Positions 21,646 through 32,061 of a stretch of 64,000 nt of DNA are shown here, in pieces. Both the position numbers and the translations under genes were made by a program. Below the pieces are notes generated by a model. The model worked only from the letters and a program-made list of their open reading frames with translations, did no database searches and was not told the DNA's origin. Every line of letters begins with the position of its first letter. Position 1 is the first letter of the stretch. The DNA is from Multifurca ochricompacta (taxonomy: Eukaryota; Basidiomycota; Agaricomycetes; Russulales; Russulaceae), in contig WTXG01000113.1 in assembly GCA_022496185.1 (NCBI GenBank), forward strand, positions 1-64,000. Reading direction: 5' to 3'.

Positions 21646-23042
21646 TGTTACGACCCTACTCTTTTCCTGACCCTTACACTGCACCTCCCCCTTGTACCAC
21701 ACTTGACTGTCCATTCCCCTATTCCACCATCCCTTGACCACTTTGGCCCCAGAACCCAGATGCCTATGGCCTTGTGCCTAGGACCTTTGACTTGATGCCC
21801 TTGGCTTACTGCCTTGGGACCCTGCCTGATGCCTGTGGCCTGTGTGCCCAGGACCCCACCCTGATGTCTGTGATATGACGCTCATAGAACCCCATTCCTG
21901 ACACCTGCACCTGACCCACTGATAGTTCAGCTACTGTGCTGTTGGCTGTAGACCCCCCTTCTCCTGATGCTTGGCCTTTGTCTTGGCCAGTATCTGTACC
22001 CTGTCCCTGTGGCTGACACCCATAGGATCTCTGACACTGTCCCTGCCAATCTAATCTTCAACTTTGGCTTGTACTTGACCCTCTGCCAGTCATGTGACTC
22101 CTGGCCATGTGACCCTTGGCCATGTGATCCTTGACCATGTGATCCTTGACCATGTGATCCCTGACCATGTGACTTTGGACCATGTGATCCCTGACCCTGA
22201 TCACACCATCTTCATCTGATCATTTACCCCTTTTCTGATCACATGGCCCATCTGGCTTATCATTCGCTTCTCTGATTCCTGTGGGAGTATTCCCACATCT
22301 ACCCTGACTCCTGTGGGACCTGTTATCTCCCCATTTACCCCTGACCCTGGTGGGAATCCTCCCACACTGATATGACTCCTGTGGGGCTGTCCCACATGAT
22401 TATGCTTCTGATAAGGCTTATCCTTATCATAGACTATATTTGACATCTTATCTGCTATTGGATGATAAGGACTCTGACCCTGTTCCTGATTAGCTACAAA
22501 CCAGATCCCCATACAGTATATAAGACCCTGTAGACAGTTTGTACAACCCTAGATTTGACCTCTTGTGCCTTCAGCCTAGAGTTTCCCTAGTCACAGAATA
22601 CAGAGGGGCTTATTTGCCCTTTTTCATTCTTCATAATCTCCAGAAGGACCCCATTGCCTCTGGCAATGGGTGTGCACTTCTGTTCCGAATCCCATCCATT
22701 ACCCAGATGCTGTTGATGCTCTGGCTTCCCTTCCTTTGCCCTCTCTGACTTTGGTCCACTTGGTGTGCTTCTAGCACTGTGGCTGGGTCCTGTCCCCACT
22801 CAACAGCCTTAGGGGATTAGCTCCCTTTGGCTGACTTGTCCCATCTCTCTCTGTGCTTGGTTATAGCACAACTTCCTATTCACCCTGAAGCTAAGAGCCT
22901 GGCCTTGTTGTGCCAGGCTTGCTGAAGATCCCAGACCCACAGTGTTGGGTGCCGCGGGTGTGGCTGACTAGTGCCGGACTAGTGTCAGTGGACTTGCGCT
23001 GACCAGTGCACATCGCACAGCAATGCCCCGCTGAGCGTTACA
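21646..23042 (+). repeat. Solo LTR E (1.4 kb) inside element C gag
   Basis: 1397 bp from TGTTAC to GTTACA with perfect GCTGA duplications (21641-21645 and 23043-23047); removal rejoins gag (SADRVRA to the AMDTS region). TATATAAG lies at 22517-22524. The region after it resembles the A LTR (ggattagctcc block), so E is probably the LTR of a larger related gypsy family. No internal genes are present. Confidence 0.85.
22090..22195. repeat. 15-bp tandem repeat in LTR E
   Basis: About seven copies of a 15-bp unit of the form ccatgtgatccttga, each with a CATGTGA core. It lies in the U3 region upstream of the TATA box, where LTR enhancers are usually found; an enhancer role is inference. Confidence 0.8.
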
Positions 23043-23173
23043 GCTGAGGTATCCATAGCATTGGGATCCCTCTGGGTAGTATGCGTTGGTTTGACTCCAA
23101 ATGCTGCCTTCCATTGTTCTCAAGTTTTTCCCTTCTTGGTATCGACTCCAAATCGAGTTTGGAAGTCGAGATA

Positions 23174-24795
23174 CAGTGCCTCACAAAACTGAGTCAATGT
23201 TTTGCACTTTTGCACTGTTTGTTGAATATCACATCAGCCAAAACAAATATAAACAAAGTCTTGGTAGACCATAAAAGGTACAGGATAAGGGTTATGTAAT
23301 GCAACAAACATTATGTAAGTCTGATCAAAACCTGTGGAGCTATGCCCATTTCAAATTGGGGACTCATTGACTCAGTTTTGTGAGTGGGTATCAGAAATAT
23401 CAGAATCTGATGCTCCACCAAATGTACAGCAACCAATCCTTAATATATGGTTACCATAGTTATCTTAATATTGATGGGACCTGGAATAGAGCTATTTAAC
23501 CATGGTTTACATTCCCAGAATATTATAATTTCCCAATGCACCCCACCTCCTCTGCTCAGAAAGAAAACATGCTCTCTCTGGCCTCTGAAGGTCATTCCAC
23601 CCACACTATTGCCTCCAGACTCAGCCTCAGCCAGTCCACAGTCTCTAGGACACTCAGAACCCTCCTTCCCAACCATCAGTCACCTCATTTTGGTCATCTG
23701 TCCAAGCTCTCTGCTACCTCTGAACATGCTATTATGATACAAATCACCACAGGAAAGGTTGGCAATGCTGTCCAGGCCACAAAGCACATCAATTCCATCA
23801 TCCCCAACCATGTCTCTTCACAAACTGTGCACTGGGTTCTTAAACAACATTCATTCAAGGCTGTAACAAAGAAGAAAGGGCCACTACTCTCTGCAGTACA
23901 TTGCAAGAAGCACTTAGCCTTTGCTTTGAAGTACCAAAACTAGACTATGGAGGACTGGAAGAGGGTGATTTGGTCAGATGAGACCAAAATCAACAGGTTT
24001 GGGTCAGATACCAGTCTTCCACAGTCCAGTTTTGGTACTTCAAAGCAAAGGCTAAGTGCTTCTTGCAATGTACTGCAGAGAGTAGTGGCCCTTTCTTCTT
24101 TGTTACAGCCTTGAATGAATGTTGTTTAAGAACCCAGTGCACAGTTTGTGAAGAGACATGGTTGGGGATGATGGAATTGATGTGCTTTGTGGCCTGGACA
24201 GCATTGCCAACCTTTCCTGTGGTGATTTGTATCATAATAGCATGTTCAGAGGTAGCAGAGAGCTTGGACAGATGACCAAAATGAGGTGACTGATGGTTGG
24301 GAAGGAGGGTTCTGAGTGTCCTAGAGACTGTGGACTGGCTGAGGCTGAGTCTGGAGGCAATAGTGTGGGTGGAATGACCTTCAGAGGCCAGAGAGAGCAT
24401 GTTTTCTTTCTGAGCAGAGGAGGTGGGGTGCATTGGGAAATTATAATATTCTGGGAATGTAAACCATGGTTAAATAGCTCTATTCCAGGTCCCATCAATA
24501 TTAAGATAACTATGGTAACCATATATTAAGGATTGGTTGCTGTACATTTGGTGGAGCATCAGATTCTGATATTTCTGATACCCACTCACAAAACTGAGTC
24601 AATGAGTCCCCAATTTGAAATGGGCATAGCTCCACAGGTTTTGATCAGACTTACATAATGTTTGTTGCATTACATAACCCTTATCCTGTACCTTTTATGG
24701 TCTACCAAGACTTTGTTTATATTTGTTTTGGCTGATGTGATATTCAACAAACAGTGCAAAAGTGCAAAACATTGACTCAGTTTTGTGAGGCACTG
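23174..24795. mobile_element. Palindromic Tc1/mariner element F (two N-terminal halves)
   Basis: Starts CAGTGCCTCAC, ends with its inverse, flanked by TA (23172-23173 and 24796-24797), inside element C gag. Arms 23174-23958 and 24011-24795 (785 bp each) are inverted copies with very few differences; a 52-bp single-copy centre lies between. Each arm encodes the N-terminal half of a Tc1 transposase running inward (+ from 23536, - from 24433): helix-turn-helix part (ENMLSLASEGHSTHTIASRL), then QNWTVEDWKR. The centre reads IWSDETKINRFGSD on the + strand, containing the first catalytic Asp, and then the frame runs into the reversed arm. In the left arm one Trp codon is TAG. Inner inverted copies of the termini lie at 23365-23384 and its mirror. 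No complete DDE domain exists. Confidence 0.9.
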
Positions 24796-25895
24796 TAGTC
24801 CTGCTGCTGTCATCGAGCAGCATCAACCCACTCATCCCAATCATGAGGGTGGTGAAATTGAATGATATTTTTGACAAGCAGGTTTGGCAGTCCTTGGGAA
24901 AAGAGGTCCAAGGTCACCTCTTCATCCATATCATAGCCTGCCTGATTTGCCAGGCTCTGGAACTTTGCCACATAGGCATCGAGCTCTCCTTTTTCCATTC
25001 GCAGGGATTTTAATTCCCTGGCTGCTTTCTGCTTTGCCTGTCCATCAGTGAAGGCATCTTTGAACCTCTGGGCTATGGTCTCCCAAAGGCCTTCGCTGGT
25101 AGTATGGTGTCCACTCTCTACCTGTTCATTCAGCCACTTGAGCTGTTCCATCGTCCAATTGTCAACTGCATCACCCCTAATAAGTGAAAGGAAGAGGTTG
25201 GCGTGTTGGAAAGGGTTGACAATTTGGGCAACATCATGGTTGAAGTTCTTAAATGTAGTGAACTCCAGCATAAACTTCTTGCTTTGGGAGCGATCTCCCG
25301 TGAAGGTCTGGGGCAGGATCCCCGAAAGACGTCCCAATGGTGGAGGGATGTTTGGGACAGCAGGAGGTGGAGGAGGAGGAGGAGGAGCAGGGTCAGGGAG
25401 CTGGGCTGCAATGGTCAACATGTTTTGGTGGAATGGGGTGACAGTGTCAGATGATTGTATCAATATCTGAGGAGTTGTCAAAGCAGGTGCTCTGATCATG
25501 ACAACTGCTGGTGCAACCAGGGATGTAGACAATGCTAATACTGGTGCATCTTCACTACTTTCGTCAATGTATTCTTCTGGTTCTGAGTCGGTGATGATTG
25601 CAGGCGGGTTCTCTCTCCATGGTCCAAGACCAAATTCTGGTGGAGCAGGAGTGGTAGTAACCCATGAGTGTCTGCTATCCAAGTATCGGATATGATACCA
25701 AACTCTCTTTTCATCATTGTATTCTACCAGTTGGTATCTTCCGTCATGATAGACGTAGTATCCAAACTTGGATTCAAAATCCTTCCAGACGGCAGAGCCA
25801 AGTGTCTGTTGTGAAAGATTATTCTCATCTCTGCGGTCGATGAGCTCTTCTTTGAACAGGGTTTGACTGCGGCTGGATGAAGCCACGTTGGGAAG

Positions 25896-25906
25896 AGACT
25901 CGACTT
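25896..25906 (-). promoter_or_regulatory. Element C primer-binding site (self-priming type)
   Basis: The sense strand reads AAGTCGAGTCT two bases after the 5' LTR. It is perfectly complementary over 11 nt to AGACTCGACTT in the LTR (26132-26142 and 16234-16244), which lies at the expected RNA start downstream of TATATAAG. No match to the usual TGG-type tRNA primer sites is seen. Confidence 0.75.
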
Positions 25907-25908
25907 GA

Positions 25909-26500
25909 TGTTATGTCCAGTGTGGGATGTTCCACACGACCTGTGTGACAGCGTTCGTTCGTTATCAGGTAAGAAACCAATAAGGCTTCTTGGAGTTTAT
26001 ACAGGAAGAGTCAAAGTCAAAGAGGCTGCACTCTAAGACAATGTTGAACAGGAAGTACCAGAAGTACCGTGAGATGATCGAGTCAGAGCTTTCAAAGGGG
26101 AGTCCAGAAGACAAGCACCGATGTATTCAATAAGTCGAGTCTGAGGTCTACAATGTAGTTACAGCGGACTTATATATGTAATCGAATGAGTGTCTAAAGA
26201 TAAGATATCACAGAGTCATGTGGGCCCGAATATACGAAAGCGGAGGGCGTAAAGCCTGGCTTCTGATAGGGGATTAAGTAAGTGTCCGGTCTTAGAGATA
26301 AGGAGATAACAGATAACAGAAGACACAAACAGATGTAAGTAACGAGTCAATATGTACAAACAGCAGTCACAGGGAAGGAAGTAGGGCATGTGAAGGATCC
26401 CAGGATGGGGACGTGATCAGGAAATGGAGAGTCGGTGGAAGGGAAGGGTCGTCATTGGGAATAGTGAAAAAGAGTGGGTTGCTAGGCAAGGGTCGTAACA
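25909..26500 (-). repeat. Element C 5' LTR
   Basis: 592 bp. TATATAAG on the - strand near 26168; predicted RNA start at about 26142. It retains more CpG sites than the 3' copy. Confidence 0.94.
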
Positions 26501-26787
26501 CCAAGTCTGTTCTCCTTGTACCAATCAAAGGTCCTTAGGAAGTCCCTTCAGCCCTCTTCCAAGATGTGACTTGAGAGGGTTTGGCTCACCAGTAGCTCCA
26601 GCAAAGGCTCTTGCCTTGCTATCTGAACACCCTGACTTCACACGCGACATTCAGACTTGTTGCCTTGATCCATACTGGCTGCATGCTGTGATGTCTTGAC
26701 TTGACTTGACACTTGCATACCTTGACTGCCTTGATTGGACTTGACCCAAACCCAAACCAATGCACACCAAAGGACCTGTGTGTGACA

Positions 26788-29390
26788 GATCATTTCCTTG
26801 TCCTAGGACATCATTGGCAATCTTGTGAAATTTCAAGGCCTCTCTATATGAAGCCTCTGCCTCATCCAGCCTACTCAGCATCAAAAATGTATCCCCAAGT
26901 CCTTTGTGATCATTTCCTTGTCCTAGGACATCATTGGCAATCTTGTGAAGTTTTAATGCCTTTTGACATAAAACTTCTGCCTCATTTAGTGCACCTTGTA
27001 ATTGATAAAGTTCACTAAGATTTGTCAAAACTCCTGCATGCAGGGAAGTATTATTATATGGGCTTGATAAACACAGCCTCTCCACTTCCTGCATTTTAAC
27101 TTTTGCATTTTCAATGTCACTGGCAAGATAGTACAGTCTTCCCCATGCCTGAAGACACCTTATTAGTACTGATGTGTCACTTGGCCTCTGTTGTAAGGTT
27201 TCAACAGTTTGGCTGATCAATTTATCTGAATGATCTCCCATGCTACAATGAAAATATGTAAATGTGATAATGGCTTCAACTAGCTTTGAATTATTCTCAT
27301 AATTTGACTTCAGGAGATCAAATAGCATGGCTTTTGTGTTATTCACTTCTAGCACCATCTCAGCATGCCTCATAGGCTGTGCTTCAGATGGACTAGAAGA
27401 TGCCAGGTTGACATAGAAGTTCTGGAGTGAACCTTTATATTTTGATGATATAACCTTCTGTTGATTACAGAAGTGACGAATGATTGGATGAGTTTGATAT
27501 CTCTCTCCAATTACATGCACAAGGCTGCACTGCTGCAGGGTACACATGTTTGATAGAATATCCATATCAACAAGGATCTCTTTGAATCTCCCCAGCTGCT
27601 CTGTATGAATTCCATCTGATAACATGCTAAGAACTCCAAGTAGATCCTTAGCAGGTGGATTAGCTCTCATCCTGCCACTATCAATAGATAGTTGGATGGA
27701 GTATTCAAGGTTTGATAGCCTATGGGTCTGACCCATTTGAATAAATTTGGTCTGATTTTGATTCCAGTCCTTCAGCAGTAATGCAGGTGATGTTGCCTGG
27801 GCAAGATGAGCCAACAGGCTAACAGCAAGAGGAATATAATCCACAGCTATGATAAGTTCTTCTGCAGCATCTTCATAGTTCTGTCCAATTTCCTCCCAGA
27901 TATCTCTAGCAGCATTGTGACTGAGGGTATTCAATGGAGCCAGGGCAGGCTTTGTCCACAGGGTCTGGCCTGGCCACACAGTGCCTCACATGGTGATGAG
28001 TAAGGTGACAGAGTTGAGTGCTGTGACTCTTGAGAGTAGTTCCTCAACCGAATGTCTCATGTCACTAGCCTGTTCCCAAGGTGACTCGAAGTTGTCAAGA
28101 CAGATGATGCTATCCTTTGAACTCAACACAGCATGGATATGAGACCAGGAAGCATCTGGGCCTCCATCCAAGACACCCAGTGTCTTCACAAGCTCAACCA
28201 GGAGAGCACCAGATGAAAAGACTGATTCACAGGCAACAAAGTATCGAGCACCCCCAAATTGCTCTTGGACTTGGGGATGAGTGAGGGCTGCATTTGCAAG
28301 AGTGGTTTTGCCATAACCACCAGGACCAAGGATGGCAATGCGAGCAGGACGAGAGCCACGAATGCCTGTGAGAATCATGTCAAGGATCTCAGCAAGTTCA
28401 GCATCGCGCCCAAAGAATATTTGAGGTAAACATGGCTCCTGGGGTATGGACCTGGCTGATTGTCAGCATAAGAACACAGCATGATTGTTGACAAGAAAAC
28501 CTACGTGATGACATTTGATGGACCAGACGGATCAGCGGGGATGCCCTATCAAATTTATGAGAATTGCTACCACTGGTTACCATTAGCACACATACCTTGC
28601 GTCTTTCAGCAATTTGTTCAAAACGTGCATCTAGGGCCAACTCGGCCTGGAGGTGACGAATTAGGTGAGCAACACGGACAATAATTCAAAGGCTGACCTG
28701 GAAAGTTTGAAGCACGTTTGACAGCTCGCCATCATATTGCTTGACCTTTCGTAGCAAATCCTTGCGCAGAAGAGCCTTCTTGATAAGTCCTATTTCCGTG
28801 CTTCTCTTTAGCAGGCTTTCGATCCCACCCAATTCACTTGCATACGATGAGCCAGTGAGAAACTGTCATGAATATAGGTCGTACTTCTGAAGGGACCATA
28901 GGATCGAGCGAAGACCGGGAGGGAGATCATTTTCCTCTAGGTTATATTTCTGACACGACTCCCCGACATTCACAACGAGGCCGGCAACTCGACCAAGTTT
29001 GCGCATCACAACACCCCACTCTTCCTTATTCTGCTTTATTTCCTGTCAAAAAAGTAGTAAGCACAAAAATCAAGTGAGGGAATGGCCAGACACTCACATC
29101 TCGCATGGTGAGAACTTGGAGTAGTAGGCCAGAAACAGGAGAAATGTAGGGTATCTTTGACATCAGAGAGCTTGCCTCTTTCAGGGCAGCGAGAGACGTC
29201 TCAATTGTGGTTATTGCAACGTCAACAGATCCTCCGATCGGTTCGGATGAGTGAATAGCTGGATAGGGCGGATCGATGAGCCATTGAGTAAGTCACGGGA
29301 GAGATACTTACGGACTGGTTGGCTACCGCTTTGTGATGCATGAAACATGCCTCGGAGTTTCTTCGTGAGTGAGGGTGAATTAGATTGCAT
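26788..29390 (-). pseudogene. STAND/NLR gene: helical N-terminus, NB-ARC, TPR (5' fragment)
   Basis: Start ATG at 29388-29390 (MQSNSPSLTKKL). Exons 29312-29390, 29098-29258 and from 29042 on; introns of 53 and 55 bp and a further one near 28470-28595 with GTATGT donor. The N-terminal alpha-helical part (VDVAITTIETSLAALKEASS) is typical of fungal NLRs. NB-ARC: FFGRDAELAEIL, P-loop GPGGYGKTT (about 28310), Walker B-like IICLDNFESPWE, then LLITM. A long helical region and TPR units follow. Two in-frame TGA codons (28866-28868 and 27986-27988) sit where Arg is expected (S-R-Q and M-R-G), both explainable by CGA to TGA. The TPR array is broken at 26788 by solo LTR D with nested element C; its continuation is at 15698. 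Such proteins act in self/non-self recognition and cell death. This copy is dead. Confidence 0.9.
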
Positions 29391-30330
29391 TTTTCAACTT
29401 TGTAATAGCAGTAGCTGGTAGACGTTCGGTAGCGGTAGAACGAGAGGGACGAGAGTTACACGCAGTACAGCCCATAACGTGACATGTGACCAATTACCCG
29501 TGACATGACATGAGCTTGAGACACAGCCTCAGTCATCATTATCTTCTGTTCTCCCGTTCCTGATTCTGCCTCCTTCCCTTGCAGATCACACAGGGACACG
29601 GCGGCCCTGTCGAGACTGTTTATATCACAGATGATTTGTTCTGCATGAGACGTGACAGGTTTTGTATCCTTTCCATGTTATGTTCAATTGTCTCATCGAT
29701 TGTTGCAGATGGGCAAGATTATTCTTGGCAAGTTGGTGATATTGTTCTCCTCCTTTCTGTCACTGATATTGCTACTGTAGGACCCGCCTTGAATGGATTG
29801 TAGATGCTGACTTCATTAACACTGCTTTTCCCCAACGCAAAATTTTCTTTGCATCTGATTGAGGTTGAGGTGCCCTGTATGGCCCAAAATGCGCACCTGT
29901 ACCCGCCAACCTGCCAGGTGGGTACGGGTTTCCAGTGGCTTTGAAATTGTACACCTGCACCCTTACCCGGCAAAACCCCGGCCCATACCCCTGCAGGTAT
30001 GAAAGCCCTTGCCAATCACTAATGGGTGACAGATGGGCTGGTTGGCGAATCTGACAATGGTCTCTACCCGGACTGGAACCCCACAAAGGTTGTTGACATC
30101 CTTGCACCCAGGAAGTGAGTAGTCCCAATGGAAGAAGACGGCTCGATCTCATATACTATTTGGGTGTCGTAAACTCCATGTATAAGTCGATTCAGATCAA
30201 TAGAAGTACCGTGAAAAGCATGGTTTCGCATTTGTTGAGCCTCCCCTGCACATTTATACAACACAAATTCTGGCCCTGGGGAAAAAGGTATTGATTGTCT
30301 AAACGTAAAAAAGCTTACCAAGGCCCACCA
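29391..30330. other. Spacer with an unrecognised coding relic and a GTACCC-rich repeat
   Basis: 29391-29580 is the presumed NLR promoter. 29580-29860 has short protein-like frames on + (YSWQVGDIVLLLS, DADFINTAFPQRKIFF) broken by stops; I do not recognise the family. 29890-30000 contains repeated gtaccc/gggtac blocks similar to 15305-15395. 30060-30320 shows nothing convincing. Confidence 0.45.
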
Positions 30331-32061
30331 TCACACGAGCAACCAATCTGGGGTCAGACTCTCCTTATCAACCTCAACCCCCCATACTCGTTTCATCATA
30401 ACTTGCACGAGCGCCTCGGGGCCGGGCGTGGCCTGAACCACAGGCACCCCTTCCTGTTCATCCTTACCCGGGCGTATCGGTTCGTTCTCGATTTCAACGC
30501 GCGCGGGCACAACCGCGGACTTGAGAGGGCCAAACCCACTGGCATCTGCCAACCCAGCTGCTATGCGACTCTCCAGTGCTGCCTGTACGCGCGAGCGGTT
30601 CGATCCAGGCGCATACGCGCTTGCACCGTCGCGCCTGTCGACGACGCACATGCCGCTCGTGTGCTCTCCAGTTCTATGAACCACCGTTAATTATTTTCGT
30701 GAGCTTACAACGCGTATGAAAGGCAAGGCAGAACACACCGTTCTATTTTGAAAAAGCGTTGGCGTATAGTCCACCCAGGCGCGGTCCCCTCCAACCCGGG
30801 CGGATGCGCGATCGCCGCCCAAACGGCAGTAATATCATGCAATTCCATTGCATCCCGGCCAAAACCGAGCATAACGGCGCGCGAGCGTTGTAAGAACGCG
30901 CTGGTAAAGTGCGCCAGCGGCGTCTTGCCCATGGCCACTGACGGTGTATCTGCGGCGAACGTAGGGTCGACACGCGTAGTATAGGTTACAAACGGGAGTA
31001 AGTGGGTTGTGGTGATATCGAGTGGGAGGAGAAGCACACGCGCGAGCGGCAGACGCGTGGTTGGAGAAATGAGCACCTCATCGACAGCGTATGGGTCTGC
31101 GAAGAAATTGACTGTGTGCAAACCGGCAGAATGTAAGAAAGACAACTGAAACACAGGAGAAAGAATAGATATAAGTACATTCCGCACAGGGACTTGTGTT
31201 CCCTGGAACGTCGAGCGCACCGCCCATAATCACGACCCGGCCGATACGCTCACGCACACACGTGGCATCTGTGCGTAGCATGTTCGCGAGATTCGACAGT
31301 GGACCCAATGCAATATACGTCACTGAGCGTGGCGCGTGCTCACGCAGGAGCTCTAATGCGACTTGATGTCCGGGACGGTCACTTATCTCGAGCTGCGGGT
31401 GTGTCCCCGTAGAAAGTAAGCCCGGCGGAACGTTAAATTCTGGGTGTGACTCTGTTATGTTGCTCAAGCCGTCACTGATTTACTTAAGTGCATGTGCCTC
31501 ATGAAGAGCGTGTCTTGGCATACCGGCCGTGAAAATAAGCCGCGTTATGTAATTCGCCGCTAAGAGGACCTGCTGGACCTCTGACGATGAGAGGCTTTCG
31601 CGTCGAGTTATAGTTTGGAAAGAGGTCGCGAAACTCGGGGTGTTGTTCAATGTGCCGGCCAACTGCTTGGTATATTTTGAAGATGTTGAGGCTGAAAAAT
31701 TGTGAGTAGATCTAACCCCTAGGTATTGTTGAAAAGCGTACTAGCAGGCTTCTACATCTGTGTTGCCTACAACCAGATGTAAATAGACCGTTATTGATGT
31801 TGGAGTCAAGGACAGTGCATACCGAAAGACACTATATATGCAAGGATCTCTATCTCTGGAGAAGCGAGCGCCAGAAGGCTATGGTTTTTTTATCAACACA
31901 TGAGAGAATTTCGAGGGAAGATGAATGATAACATTGCGATGGTATCATCTACACCAGGATCGGTATCAACTGTGAGGAGAGAAGTGGTAAATGCCAAACA
32001 AAGTCATGAAGGAGGGAAAACGCAGACTGATGACAGGTATCCTGTTCGATTTGTTCGACAT
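30331..32061 (-). CDS. Inosine-uridine preferring nucleoside hydrolase
   Basis: Hydrolyses the N-glycosidic bond of ribonucleosides for purine/pyrimidine salvage; cytosolic, as no signal peptide is seen. Eight exons reassemble into 443 codons: 32028-32061, 31933-31969, 31823-31878, 31742-31766, 31524-31691, 31179-31474, 30739-31111 and 30331-30673. All introns are GT-AG, 49-67 bp. The protein starts MSNKSNRIPVII and shows the family calcium/ribose motif DTDPGVDD (residues 13-20), FGNTDVEAC, FHGRDGLS, the YIALGPLSNLANML block, VVIMGGALDVPGN, AEFNFFADPYA, and the C-terminal catalytic-type LHDITAVWA. The last exon continues RTGEHTSGMCVVDRR and ends at TGA after DWLLV. Micro-exons of 25-56 nt at the 5' end make it invisible to simple ORF searches. 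Residue identities fit an active enzyme. Confidence 0.93.

Larger units (their letters stand above)
21343..25886 (-). pseudogene. Element C gag, split by F and E
   Basis: Starts MASSSRSQTLFKEEL at 25886, 22 nt after the 5' LTR. The first 358 codons are open to 24810. Element F interrupts after WVDAAR; gag resumes at 23171-23048, is cut by solo LTR E, and ends at 21343. The zinc knuckle CFCCKGQGHMSRDC is near 21540 (second Cys position C-x2-C kept). Compared with B, the Arg in GRLSG is intact. The gag stop TGA overlaps a run of five T (21345-21349), as in B. Confidence 0.9.
16011..26500 (-). mobile_element. Element C: gypsy chromovirus inserted in solo LTR D
   Basis: Total 10,490 bp with 592-bp LTRs (16011-16602 and 25909-26500) and a perfect CCAAG target duplication. 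Without its own inserts E and F it is about 7.46 kb, like B. Gene order equals B on the same strand. Its pol has many one-base deletions, while the LTRs differ from each other only by transitions (about 13 seen). In one place the two LTRs have ca and tg at the same CpG, i.e. both strands of one ancestral CG have decayed. Confidence 0.95.
15699..26787 (+). repeat. Solo LTR D, split by element C
   Basis: The LTR itself is 15699-16010 plus 26506-26787 (about 594 bp), TGTGACA to TGTGACA, with perfect GATCA duplications outside. TATTTAAGGA near 15975 and the tctgttctccttgtacc stretch after the break match solo LTR S2. Element C sits between two CCAAG copies (16006-16010 and 26501-26505). D interrupts a TPR repeat of the NLR gene. 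Confidence 0.85.

Noticed and set aside
22201..22512. 103-residue frame on - in solo LTR E
   Set aside because: Lies wholly within the U3-like part of the LTR and has no family motif.
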